A stretch of DNA of 64,000 bases from Ornithinimicrobium cavernae (GTDB taxonomy: Bacteria > Actinomycetota > Actinomycetes > Actinomycetales > Dermatophilaceae), in the NCBI RefSeq assembly GCF_003121625.1, contig NZ_QDDJ01000001.1, positions 1 through 64,000 on the forward strand, read 5' to 3'. The notes under the pieces are model-generated. The model had not been told where the DNA came from. It searched no databases and saw only the letters and a program-made list of their open reading frames with translations. The position numbers were made by a program, and so were the translations under genes. Below are positions 47,791 to 55,277 of this stretch, one piece after another; within the stretch, counting starts at the first letter, position 1, and each line of letters begins with the position of its first letter.

Positions 47791-48298
47791 CAGGTCCTCC
47801 TCGGCAACGTGCCGTCACGGCCCCCTGGAGGGGACGGTCACGCTTCATGTTCCAGGATCACCGGTCGCGGGGACAATGCGGTCGAGGCGTGCTGGAGTGC
47901 TGGTCAGACGCCTGAGTCCTTGGCAGCAACCCTCCCGGCCGCGCGGCGCAGACGTCGTCCGCAACAAAGAGATGCCTTGCCGCCGGACGGTGGAGACGTG
48001 GGACGCTGGGACAGTACTGGGACAGTACTGGGACAGTACTGGGACAGTCGATAACCGCTCCTGTCCCAGACCTTGTCCCAGCATCTCCGCAGGTCAGACC
48101 CCTATATATCTATATTCTTACTCTTGGGACAGGAGATATAGATATACACCCCCTCGTGTGTGAATCCAAGGGTTCGTGAGTCGTCATCACAACGTCCGCT
48201 GGGGTACACCCCAACGATCCGCCGCACCCCGGTTGTCACCACCGTCCAATAGGGTCCAGTCGGAGCCACTGAGACACATCTGATCGGGAGGTTTAGGC
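47791..48298. other. 508-bp non-coding region with repeat array and AT-rich patch
   Basis: The region lies between the zinc/coil gene and the resolvase. Its centre holds four tandem ctgggacagta units, further scattered copies and a 50-bp AT-rich block (separate entry). No gene is supported. It should contain both flanking promoters. Confidence 0.7.
48006..48146. repeat. TGGGACAG iteron-like array with adjacent AT-rich palindrome
   Basis: Four head-to-tail 11-bp units CTGGGACAGTA occupy 48006-48049. Inverted copies CTGTCCCA and TGTCCCA lie at 48061-48068 and 48074-48080, and one more direct copy at 48125-48132. The last sits in the loop of an 11-bp palindrome TATATCTATAT/ATATAGATATA (48105-48115, 48136-48146) within the only strongly AT-rich patch of the element. 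One-turn-spaced iterons beside AT-rich DNA are the hallmark of replication origins, but an operator or partition site would look similar. Confidence 0.75.
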
Positions 48299-48861
48299 AT
48301 GACAGGGCAGGTTGTCGGGTACCTGAGGGTGAGCAGCACAGACCAGCGGACTGACCGCCAGGACGTTGGCCAGGTCGGTCGAGTCTTCGAGGACCATGTG
48401 AGCGGCGGCAGCACGGACCGGCCGGGGTTCACCGAGATGGTGGGGTATCTGCGGGACGGTGACACCCTCCGGGTCTGGTCCATGGATCGGCTTGCCCGTT
48501 CGCTGCTCGACCTGGTGACCACCGTGCAGGACCTGGTCGGTCGCGGCGTCACCGTGGAGTTCATCAGCGAGCGGCTCACGTTCCGCCCCGGCGTTGACGA
48601 TCCGTTCGCCCGATTCCAACTGCAACTGCTCGGGTCGTTGCAGAGCTCGAGCGGGCTTTGATCAGGCAACGGCAGCGGGAGGGTATCGATAAGGCCAAAG
48701 CCCGCGGGGCATACAGGGGGCGGGCACCGAAGCTGAATGCCGAGCAGGTGGCCGAGGCGCGGACTCGGATTGCCGCTGGAGTACCGAAGGCCAGAGTCGC
48801 CCGCGAGTTCGGCGTCGGGCGGGCCACTCTGTATCGGGCGCTGGAGTCCGCCGGTGTCTGA
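48299..48861 (+). pseudogene. Small serine recombinase (resolvase/invertase), frameshifted
   Basis: The first frame (MTGQVVGYLRVSSTDQRTDR, catalytic Ser12) runs to LGSLQSSSGL and stops at 48661. Shifting one base after the GGG at 48632-48634 continues VVAELERALIRQRQREG and a C-terminal HTH, ending at 48861. Adding one G to that run gives a full ~187-aa resolvase (LLGVVAELERAL). This is either a real 1-bp deletion or a homopolymer read error. The 3' end overlaps the next gene by 8 bp. Confidence 0.88.
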
Positions 48862-49789
48862 CGACGCGGCGACCGGCACACCCTCACCACTGACCGACGA
48901 CGAGCTAGCGAACATCGGCGCCTACTGCCGCCTGGCAATGGGCTACTGGTCTCAGCTTGGCGTCCCGCCGATGGGCGACCTTGCGCGCAAGGCCGCACCG
49001 GGAAGTCCTATTGCGAAACACCTTGAAGACCTCCCTGCTGACGGACGGCTGAGGACGCTGAACCCCGCGGTGCTTGCGTGGCGCTCCCTCGTCAGCGCAG
49101 GCGAGCACGCCGGTCTCGGCGAGCATGTGCACTGGGCAACCTCTGGTGGGGTGGTGCAGCGTCCGCAGACGAGCTTGGCCCGGACTGCAATGCTCGGCGC
49201 GGCCAGAGCCATCTACGTGCTGGAGCCGGAGGGTGTGGAAGAGCAACGGGTCCGGGCGGCGCAATTGGCGAACCAGGAGGCTCGCGACGCACAGAAGATC
49301 CTTGACCACTGGAGTGACACGCCGTACGTCCAGGGTCGGGTCTTCGAGAAGCTGGCGGACCAGGTCGATGGACTGGCTGACGCAGCAGCCGAAATCCTGC
49401 GGCAGGCTGGTCGGCCCCCTGGCAGCCACGTCTCCGAGAGCGACCTTCTTCGCAAGGTGCAACACACGATCCAGGATCACCTCACCTGGCCTGACTCGGC
49501 AGTCCTGAGTTACTGGTTCATGGCATCAGGCACCGCCCACGCCCGATCGTGGGTGTGGGAGCACGAATTCCAAACACCCGCGGAGAGCTTCGTCGATGTG
49601 TGGTCGATCCCGGTGGGCTTCCTCAAACAGGCATGGACACTGTGGAACAAGCGGCGCGGGCTGGACAACCCGCAGCCAACCCCGCCCAACGGCTGGGAAG
49701 CAGACCGGTCCGCTTGGGGCCCTCTGCCGGGCAGAAGTTTCCTGCTTGAGCCGCAGGGGACGGAGGGCTTTGGAGACTTCGACGGGTAG
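48854..49789 (+). CDS. Unknown cargo protein behind the resolvase
   Basis: This 311-aa soluble protein starts at GTG 48854 (VSDDAATGTPSPLTDDELAN), overlapping the resolvase end by 8 bp. It is helical, with LGAARAIYVLEPEGVEEQRVRAAQLANQEARDA and a Trp-rich C-terminal part (SYWFMASGTAHARSWVWEHEF). I do not recognise a family. The AHARSWVWE pattern is typical of conserved actinobacterial element-borne unknowns. It is translationally coupled to a broken resolvase, so its expression may be reduced. Confidence 0.7.
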   Translation: MSDDAATGTPSPLTDDELANIGAYCRLAMGYWSQLGVPPMGDLARKAAPGSPIAKHLEDLPADGRLRTLNPAVLAWRSLVSAGEHAGLGEHVHWATSGGVVQRPQTSLARTAMLGAARAIYVLEPEGVEEQRVRAAQLANQEARDAQKILDHWSDTPYVQGRVFEKLADQVDGLADAAAEILRQAGRPPGSHVSESDLLRKVQHTIQDHLTWPDSAVLSYWFMASGTAHARSWVWEHEFQTPAESFVDVWSIPVGFLKQAWTLWNKRRGLDNPQPTPPNGWEADRSAWGPLPGRSFLLEPQGTEGFGDFDG

Positions 49790-49830
49790 CCCGAGCCTAC
49801 GATCCTGACACCCTCGAGCGGCTTCCCGCT

Positions 49831-50277
49831 TCAGAAGACATACTCCGCCAGCCGGTGGGGCTGGATCCCAGCCAAGACCAAGTGAAGCGCCGCCCTCAAG
49901 TCTTCCCCCGATAACTCACACTCGTAAACGTAGCGGGTGATGGCCTCGGGCCCCTCATAAGTGGTCTCGACTGTCTGGATGACGGTCACAACCCCGGGCC
50001 CGTCCTCGGGGCACTCAGGGCGGTCGTAGTGCACGGCCAAGGCCAAGAACCTCCACGGGCCCGCGTCGTCAGTGCCTTCGTTGTAGTGGACGAGTCGTAC
50101 ACGATGGCTAGAGCCTTCGCGGATGTCCTTCGCGGCGCGCCGACCAGCTGGCGTCGCGATCTCCGCTGATGCCTCCACATCCTTGTCGTGCTCCAGGAAG
50201 AACAGGATCTCCTTGAGTGTCGACGCAGGCCGCAGTCCTCCGTACAGATCAACACCCCGGGCGGGTTCGTGATCCAT
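49831..50277 (-). CDS. Unknown 148-aa protein
   Basis: The frame MDHEPARGVDLYGGLRPAST to QPHRLAEYVF is acidic and mixed alpha/beta, with no signal or membrane segment. WRFLALAVHYDRPECPEDGP and YVYECELSGEDLRAALHLVL look like ordered core segments. It is a single gene between two rightward unknowns. Upstream is a short run of CTCTCTG units (50277-50300). No function assigned. Confidence 0.6.
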   Translation of the reverse strand: MDHEPARGVDLYGGLRPASTLKEILFFLEHDKDVEASAEIATPAGRRAAKDIREGSSHRVRLVHYNEGTDDAGPWRFLALAVHYDRPECPEDGPGVVTVIQTVETTYEGPEAITRYVYECELSGEDLRAALHLVLAGIQPHRLAEYVF

Positions 50278-50489
50278 GCTCTCTGCTCTCTGCTCTCTGC
50301 TCGACGGTGCAGTGACACACCTATTGCCACCCTGTTGCAGAACCTATCCTGTCCGGCTGCACCAGCGCCAGAACGTTCTTGACGTCGCAAACTCGGCGTT
50401 CGCCTATACCTGTGCCACCGATTCCGTGCCGGGTGCCGGGCTCAGGCCAGTCTGTTGCCTCTGTCGCCGACTGCGGCTAGACATGGGCG

Positions 50490-51125
50490 ATGGACCCAGA
50501 TCTGACAGCAGACGGCGGAGAACTCCCGGATGACGATGCTCGCCTGCGGGTCGTCATCGAGGGCAACGACCCACGGTTCACCCCCACCGCAGTCGTCACC
50601 TTCGAGACCAGCAGTCACGGTTGGGACTCCGAGTCCGCGCTCGACGAAGTTGTGGAGCAGATCCGAGTCGACCACGGGTGGCAGATGGGTTACCACCACG
50701 ACTACTCCCATCGTCGGGGAGGGATCGGTGCCAGCGGCATCGAACTCTTCACTCTCACACTAGGAGCCATAGGTTCCATCCCAGGAATCGCGTACCTATA
50801 CGCCAAGTTCAATCGAAGGCTGCCCGAACGCCCCGACCGGGACCTGGCCTGGGACACGGCGATGTTCGCCATCACCGACCGCTACCCTGAAGTTGTCACG
50901 GCTGAGTTAACGCTCAGATCAGAAGCCGCCCACGAACATCGCTGGGCATTCGAACTTGCATGGCCGTCGACTGGGGACCTGTTCGAAGTTTCTGTGGTCG
51001 GGGGCTCTGACGGCGGATCGACTTTGACGTCCTTGAAGTGGACCAACGGGGATCCCTTCGGCCCAGCCCCTGGTGTGTCTTCTGGAGAGCAGGGAGTCAC
51101 CGGCGAGGGCGACAGGCAGGACTGA
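50490..51125 (+). CDS. Unknown 211-aa protein with one hydrophobic segment
   Basis: It starts MDPDLTADGGELPDDDARLR. The first half looks like a small alpha/beta domain (LRVVIEGNDPRFTPTAVVTFET). GIELFTLTLGAIGSIPGIAYLYAKF is a single apolar helix that may anchor it in the membrane. The second half has AWDTAMFAITDRYPEVV and HRWAFELAWPSTGDLFEVSVVG. No family recognised. Confidence 0.6.
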   Translation: MDPDLTADGGELPDDDARLRVVIEGNDPRFTPTAVVTFETSSHGWDSESALDEVVEQIRVDHGWQMGYHHDYSHRRGGIGASGIELFTLTLGAIGSIPGIAYLYAKFNRRLPERPDRDLAWDTAMFAITDRYPEVVTAELTLRSEAAHEHRWAFELAWPSTGDLFEVSVVGGSDGGSTLTSLKWTNGDPFGPAPGVSSGEQGVTGEGDRQD

Positions 51126-51380
51126 CCGTCACAGCCTGCTGGGAAACCGGCCGTATGACTACCGGCGATCGACTGACCGGGAGGGCCACGGGCGCTGGCG
51201 CGGTCCAAGCATCGCGGCGTTCGAACTGGACCTCAGACCGGGCCAGATCCTGTTGCGCCCCAGGACGGAGGAAGAGATCACTGTCCGGGTGCGGTGCATC
51301 CATCGTGGATGGTGAGCTCGTAGTCGGGCATCGGTTGACCATGACCAAACCTGGCCACCGAACGGACCCCGCTCTGCCCC
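51126..51380. other. 255-bp gap in element 1
   Basis: A short frame here (ending at 51315 with SIAAFELDLRPGQILLRPRT) has some coding look but no start or context. It may be a gene remnant. Nothing else is supported. Confidence 0.4.
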
Positions 51381-51673
51381 TCAGAGCAGCGTGGAATCAT
51401 CGAGTGCCCGCGCCCGAGAGTGCCCACCGAGGTCACCGAGCTGCGTCAGCCCGACCTCAGAACCGAGCAGTGCTTCCAGCCGCCGGCTCAGGGTCAGCGT
51501 GTCGATCCCGCTGAGCTCAACGCTTGTCTCGATCAGGAAGTCGACCGGGTCGCCATGGTGGTCCGCCCCTCGACCGACGGCGCCCAACACCCAGACGTCC
51601 TCGATGCCTGCCTCGCTGAAAAGGTTCAGGACCTGCCCGCGACGCCGACGCAGCAGCGCGCTGGGTGGCTCAT
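51381..51673 (-). pseudogene. Minimal nucleotidyltransferase (MNT-like), frameshifted and catalytically degenerate
   Basis: The ATG at 51673 overlaps the upstream stop (ATGA) but hits a stop after 15 codons. Adding one base to the GGG run at 51663-51665 gives about 97 aa: MSHPSALLRRRRGQVLNLF, VLGAVGRGADHHGDPVDFLI and RRLEALLGSEVGLTQLGDLG. This is the fold of minimal nucleotidyltransferases. The usual GS and D-x-D catalytic residues read GA and P-V-D, so even unframeshifted it would probably be inactive. Confidence 0.75.
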
Positions 51674-52275
51674 CGCCGGGCCAGACCTGCTCGAACCCGG
51701 TCGATCAGGTCAGCTCGGTCGACCGTCCAGGCCGTGACCTGACTGGCGGTGGCGGACATGATCCAGTCGCCGGGCTCGGTGCCCGGCAGCGAACCGAAGC
51801 CCAGCTTCCGCCAGTGTCGAGCCAGGCTGAGTTGCGCCGCAGCCAACTGGTCGGCGGCCATGTCTGGCCACCCATCGGGCTGAGCTTGGAGGATCACTGG
51901 CAGGTGGCCACGGCCGAAAACTAGCCCCGCCACCGTCTCTCGAACCAGTAGCAACCCCAACTCCAGACCACGTAGTCGCTCGTCGTTGATCTGCACGTGC
52001 TCGACCAGCAACATCAGGTCACCGTCCACAAGGTCGGCGGCCTCACCGAGTGCCAGCACGTCGGCACCGATGTCGTCGAGCTCAACCAGTGGTGTCCCCT
52101 CGCTCTGGTCGACCAAATGCCAGTAAGCCCGGCCGACTTCCTGCGCTGGTCGGACCTCGTTCTCTCGCCAGAGAAGCACTGTGGTCCCGGTCATCACCGA
52201 GTCCTCTGGTGCCTCGAACCGCAACTCTGCCCTCAGCCAGCCCTCGCCTATCATGCATGGCAGCATGGCACGCAA
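51670..52275 (-). CDS. Unknown protein upstream of the nucleotidyltransferase remnant
   Basis: Up to 201 aa; starts MRAMLPCMIGEGWLRAELRF, and the internal ATG before IGEGW is an alternative. It contains IGADVLALGEAADLVDGDLMLLVEHVQ and a helical C-terminus with LARHWRKLGFGSLPGTEPGDWIMSATA. It overlaps the MNT-like gene by 4 bp (ATGA), so the two were once co-expressed, perhaps as a toxin-antitoxin-like pair. It ends 57 bp from the right end of element 1. No family recognised. Confidence 0.6.
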   Translation of the reverse strand: MRAMLPCMIGEGWLRAELRFEAPEDSVMTGTTVLLWRENEVRPAQEVGRAYWHLVDQSEGTPLVELDDIGADVLALGEAADLVDGDLMLLVEHVQINDERLRGLELGLLLVRETVAGLVFGRGHLPVILQAQPDGWPDMAADQLAAAQLSLARHWRKLGFGSLPGTEPGDWIMSATASQVTAWTVDRADLIDRVRAGLARR

Positions 52276-52331
52276 AAGCGCTGGTCAGAGCGCTATTCCG
52301 GGCAGAGTATGCTGACCAACATGGAGCCATC

Positions 52332-52333
52332 GT
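52332..52333. other. Right attachment junction of element 1 (core GT)
   Basis: The element side ends ATGGAGCCATC then GT; the host side continues GCCCACGGCATACTCC. It is matched to the junction at 39668-39669 by the reading frame of DUF4244. Apart from this dinucleotide the two junctions share little sequence, as expected for attL/attR of a serine integrase. Confidence 0.82.
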
Positions 52334-52423
52334 GCCCACGGCATACTCCGCCGTCGTCATTCCCGCCTCCCGTGCGCGCCACCACCTGGTGAACACCTCT
52401 GACCTGAACCGTTGGATCCTCAT
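52332..52423 (-). pseudogene. DUF4244 (Flp-pilin-like) gene, 5' fragment
   Basis: This fragment encodes the first 30 codons (MRIQRFRSEVFTRWWRAREA then GMTTAEYAVG) plus the first two bases of Thr31. GGAGGAAGG lies just upstream of the ATG at 52423. GMTTAEYAVGT is the processing/hydrophobic-start region of the family. In the integrated state the frame runs on into element DNA to 52082 and encodes an aberrant tail. The 3' partner is at 39559-39669. Confidence 0.92.
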
Positions 52424-52649
52424 CTGCCACCTTCCTCCCCCGGAGGCCTTCCCCGGCGGCCCGGATCCGAAAGATCCGTTGCCCACGACCCTCGTCGGGA
52501 AGTGCTGTGCCCGGAAGAGGGGCCGGCCGGGGTGTGGACAGGCCGACTCGCCCTCGGGTGCCTGTGAGTCCGACGGTCATCAACCGCCGTCCGGGGTGCG
52601 CTCGTGCCATATTGGTGGCCACAACCCAACGGATGGCACGGGAGTTGCG

Positions 52650-53474
52650 ATGGCAGAGAAGAGATCTTCCTCCGGTAAGAGGGTCGTCCGGGTGGAGAAG
52701 AGTTCTGGGGCAAGGGAGTCGGCACCGGAGCGCAAGGACGCGGAGCCACCAGGCGAGACCTGGCACGCGACGCCTGAGGCCAGGAAGAAGGCAGGGACCC
52801 TCCGCCTGCTGGCCGGCCTGCTGTGGGCGCTGGCGATCGCTGGTGAGTCCGTGGCGATCTTCTGGGTGCTGAGGCAGGCCGAGATCAACATGGTGTTGCT
52901 GGTCGGCCTCATCGTGGTGATCGGCGCCCTCGCCATCGGGGGCTCTCTGCTCTGGAAGAAGGCCAACCGCCTGGACCCTGCCGAGCGCAAGGACACGGTG
53001 CGCTTCTTCGTGCAGAACCAGCTGGGCGCGATCATCACCATCGTGGCGTTCCTGCCGCTGATCGTGATGATCCTGCTCAACGACGACCTCGACAAGAAGG
53101 ACAAGGCCATCGCCGGCACGATCGGCGTCGTCGTGGCGGTGCTGGCGACGCTCGTGAGCGTCGACTGGGACCCGCCGTCCGTCGAGCAGTACACCGCGGA
53201 GTCCTCAACGGTCATCGAGATCACCGGCGAGGACCTGGTGTACTGGACGAGCTCCGGCGAGGTCTTCCACCTGTGCGAGGACGCCTCAGCCGTCAACCTG
53301 GAGTCCAAGGACAACACGATCTACTCCGGCACCGTCGCCGAGGCCCATGCCGCGGGCAAGTCCCGCCTGACGAAGCAGGTCGAGATGGAGAGGAGGCAGT
53401 GCGGGTTCAGCGCGGACGAGAGCGAGCCCGCGGACACTGACTCCTCCGACCCGAGCGAGGAGCCGGCCCCGTGA
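52650..53474 (+). CDS. Membrane protein inserted in the tad locus on the opposite strand
   Basis: This 274-aa protein has a basic, Ser/Glu-rich N-terminus (MAEKRSSSGKRVVRVEKSSG), then about four transmembrane helices (LLAGLLWALAIAGESVAIFW, MVLLVGLIVVIGALAIGGSLLW, IITIVAFLPLIVMILL, GTIGVVVAVLATLVSV). An exported or cytosolic C-terminal domain with two Cys (FHLCEDAS, RRQCGFS) and an acidic tail follows. GGGAG is 6 bp upstream of the ATG. No family assigned. It faces the tad genes and separates tadC from the DUF4244 gene. Confidence 0.82.
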   Translation: MAEKRSSSGKRVVRVEKSSGARESAPERKDAEPPGETWHATPEARKKAGTLRLLAGLLWALAIAGESVAIFWVLRQAEINMVLLVGLIVVIGALAIGGSLLWKKANRLDPAERKDTVRFFVQNQLGAIITIVAFLPLIVMILLNDDLDKKDKAIAGTIGVVVAVLATLVSVDWDPPSVEQYTAESSTVIEITGEDLVYWTSSGEVFHLCEDASAVNLESKDNTIYSGTVAEAHAAGKSRLTKQVEMERRQCGFSADESEPADTDSSDPSEEPAP

Positions 53475-53489
53475 CGTGGCGTGCGGGCA

Positions 53490-53547
53490 CACCTGTCGGG
53501 AGGCAACCCGCCCCCTGACGTGAGGTGCCGGCACCTGTCGGGAGGCA
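53490..53547. repeat. 16-bp direct repeat plus 14-bp palindrome between convergent genes
   Basis: CACCTGTCGGGAGGCA occurs at 53490-53505 and 53532-53547. The second copy overlaps the perfect palindrome AGGTGCCGGCACCT (53523-53536). It sits between the membrane protein and tadC stops and may act as a weak terminator. Confidence 0.6.
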
Positions 53548-53578
53548 GCCGTCTCCGGTTGAGGGGTGCGTAGGGCTG

Positions 53579-54208
53579 TCAAGGCCCGAGGACGTCGCCT
53601 CCCGCTCCCCCGAGCAGCGCGCCCGCCAGGGCGAGCACCACCGGCACCACGGTGGTGAGGACGAAGCCAGGAAGGAACGCCAGGCCGAGCGGGAGCACCA
53701 GGCGGACCCCGAGACGGGCTGTTGCCGTCTCGAGCCGGTTCAGCCGCTCCCGCCGCGCATCGTCGGCTGCTCGGCGCAACAGACCTGCTGGCGGGACGCC
53801 GGCCCGGGCCGCGAGCCGGAGCGCGCGGCCGGCCGCGTCCCACCGGGGCGGGGCCGCCGACCAGGCCGCCTCCTCCGGGAGACCCCACTCCAGCGCCGCG
53901 GCCACGGAACGGAGCTCGGCTCCCGTGAGCCCGGGGAGCCGGTCGGCAGCGGCGCGGAGGGCTCCGCCGGTGCTCGCGCCCGCCTCCAGGGCGAGCGCGA
54001 TGAGGTCGAGAACGTCGGGCACTGTGATCTCTCGTGCACCGCTCCCGGAACGCCAGCGGCGCCGAACGGCCAGGACCACGGCGCGCGAGCGAGAGCGCCC
54101 GGTTGCCGCCACGAACGGCTGGGACCGTGGCGTGCCTGGCGGCCAGGTCAGGACGGCGAGGGCGACCAGCGCGGACGAGACGAAGGGAAGGAGGGCCGAG
54201 GTGGTCAT
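53579..54208 (-). CDS. tadC: TadC-like type II secretion F domain protein
   Basis: This 209-aa inner-membrane platform protein of the Tad pilus system has helices at the N-terminus (LLPFVSSALVALAVLTW) and C-terminus (VRLVLPLGLAFLPGFVLTTVVPVVLALAGALL). They flank a cytoplasmic T2SSF domain (ITVPDVLDLIALALEAGASTGG, ALRLAARAGVPPAGLLRR). The ATG overlaps tadB as ATGA. It normally pairs with TadB to couple ATPase motion to pilin extraction. Confidence 0.9.
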   Translation of the reverse strand: MTTSALLPFVSSALVALAVLTWPPGTPRSQPFVAATGRSRSRAVVLAVRRRWRSGSGAREITVPDVLDLIALALEAGASTGGALRAAADRLPGLTGAELRSVAAALEWGLPEEAAWSAAPPRWDAAGRALRLAARAGVPPAGLLRRAADDARRERLNRLETATARLGVRLVLPLGLAFLPGFVLTTVVPVVLALAGALLGGAGGDVLGP

Positions 54209-54939
54209 GCGGTCCGCACCGCCCGCGCGATCATGCGCGCGACGACGACTCGGCCGAGGGCGATGAGCACCACGCCCAGCCCGAGACTCAGCAGTGCCAC
54301 CGGTGAGCCGTAGAGCGTGGTCGGGCCCACCCCCATCATCAGGGCCATGCCTATGCCCGCCACCGGCAACAGCGTCAGGATGGTCGCCGTCGTCCTTGCC
54401 CCGGCCGTGGCCGTCTCGAGCCTGCTCGCGAGGTCACGGTGTGCCCTCATCGCGTGCGCGGCACTGTCGACGGCATCAGCGAGCGGGGCGCCGAGCCGCT
54501 CGCTGATTCCCCAGGCCCGGGCCAGCAGCTCGAGCTCGACGCTGGAGGTGGCCCGGGCCGCACGCAGCCAGGCCGGACCACAAGAGCGCCCCTCCCTGGC
54601 GGCCTCCAGGACCAGAGCGAGGTGCTCCCGGGTCGCCGACGGGCCGGCCCGGAGGGTGAGGGCCAGCGTCTCGGCCGGAGGCAGGCCGACCCGCAGGGCT
54701 GCCGAGAGCTGGTCCAGGAGAGGGAGCCACCGGGTGGCATCCTCGCCGGTCCGACGGATGCTCCCACCGGCGCGCCGGACAACCGTGTCGACCACGGCGC
54801 GCAGGCGCCCGAGCGGTCTCACATCGTCCCGGCCGCTCCGGCGGAGGTGGGCAAGGACCGCTCGTTCGGACCTGGACGCGGGCAACACCAGCACAGCAGC
54901 CAGGACGCAGAAGCCCGCCGCCACGCCCATGCTGCTCAT
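54205..54939 (-). CDS. tadB: TadB-like type II secretion F domain protein
   Basis: This 244-aa protein has an N-terminal helix (GVAAGFCVLAAVLVLP), a T2SSF domain (LPLLDQLSAALRVGLPPAETLAL, LLARAWGISERLGAPLADAVDS) and two C-terminal helices. It pairs with TadC as the membrane platform. ATGA overlaps with both tadA (54936-54939) and tadC show tight operon coupling. With tadA truncated by element 2, its transcription must now start within the element or internally. Confidence 0.9.
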   Translation of the reverse strand: MSSMGVAAGFCVLAAVLVLPASRSERAVLAHLRRSGRDDVRPLGRLRAVVDTVVRRAGGSIRRTGEDATRWLPLLDQLSAALRVGLPPAETLALTLRAGPSATREHLALVLEAAREGRSCGPAWLRAARATSSVELELLARAWGISERLGAPLADAVDSAAHAMRAHRDLASRLETATAGARTTATILTLLPVAGIGMALMMGVGPTTLYGSPVALLSLGLGVVLIALGRVVVARMIARAVRTA

Positions 54940-55277
54940 CGCCCGCCGAGGAGCTGGTCCAGGACCGCCCAGCCGGGAGTCCGTGTGCCGCCGGGGCCGA
55001 GCGCCGGCACCACCTCAGCGAGTCGCTCACCCCGCTCGCGGCGCACGACGCCGATCTCGCGCACCGTGCGCCGCCCGTCGTGCCGGGCGAGGTGGATGAC
55101 CACGCTGATCGCACTGGCGAGCTGGGCATGGACGGCATCAGCCGGGAGTCCCGCGAGCGCACCGAGTGCCTCGAACCTGGATGGCACGTCCGCGATCGCG
55201 TTGGCGTGCAGGGTGCTCGCACCACCCTCGTGCCCGGTGTTCAGAGCGCTCATCATCTCGCGCACCTCGGGGCCGCG
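54936..55277 (-). pseudogene. tadA: TadA pilus ATPase, 3' fragment, truncated by element 2
   Basis: The frame reads RGPEVREMMSALNTGHEGGA then STLHANAIADVPSRFEALG, the Walker B-distal and His-box region of TadA/CpaF ATPases (compare GEVRG-E-LNTGHEGG-TLHAN). It continues to DQLLGGR. The rest of the ATPase, including Walker A, must lie beyond the right end of element 2, outside the window. Homology to TadA stops upstream of the RG pair at about 55277. Without the N-terminal part the pilus cannot be powered. Confidence 0.88.

Larger units (their letters stand above)
39670..52333. mobile_element. Element 1: 12.66-kb serine-integrase element inserted in the DUF4244 pilin-like gene
   Basis: Boundaries are fixed by reconstruction of the interrupted host gene. 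The integrase lies 240 bp inside the left end. Cargo: a 45-aa coupled ORF, an unknown 277-aa gene, a decayed CWB2 lipoprotein, small ORFs, a PD-(D/E)XK-like nuclease, a HEPN-like zinc protein, a repeat/AT-rich region, a frameshifted resolvase, more unknown genes and a decayed nucleotidyltransferase. No relaxase, FtsK-like transfer ATPase, terminase or capsid gene is seen, so it is integrative but its transfer mode is unclear. Confidence 0.88.

Noticed and set aside
50277-50300. CTCTCTG microrepeat as a phase-variation tract
   Set aside because: Only about three units, just upstream of a start codon of uncertain gene; could be relevant but evidence is too thin.
51073-51315. Short plus-strand ORF between two element 1 genes
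   Set aside because: Part of it has coding look, but it overlaps the end of the 211-aa gene and has no start signal; kept only as a possible remnant.
39675-52321. ACCAACA found near both ends of element 1 (39675-39681 and 52315-52321) as the attachment core
   Set aside because: Joining at this 7-mer keeps the frame but leaves eight extra residues (MAPCWCST) in a conserved part of DUF4244. Joining at GT gives the expected family sequence, so the 7-mer is more likely an arm repeat within attP.
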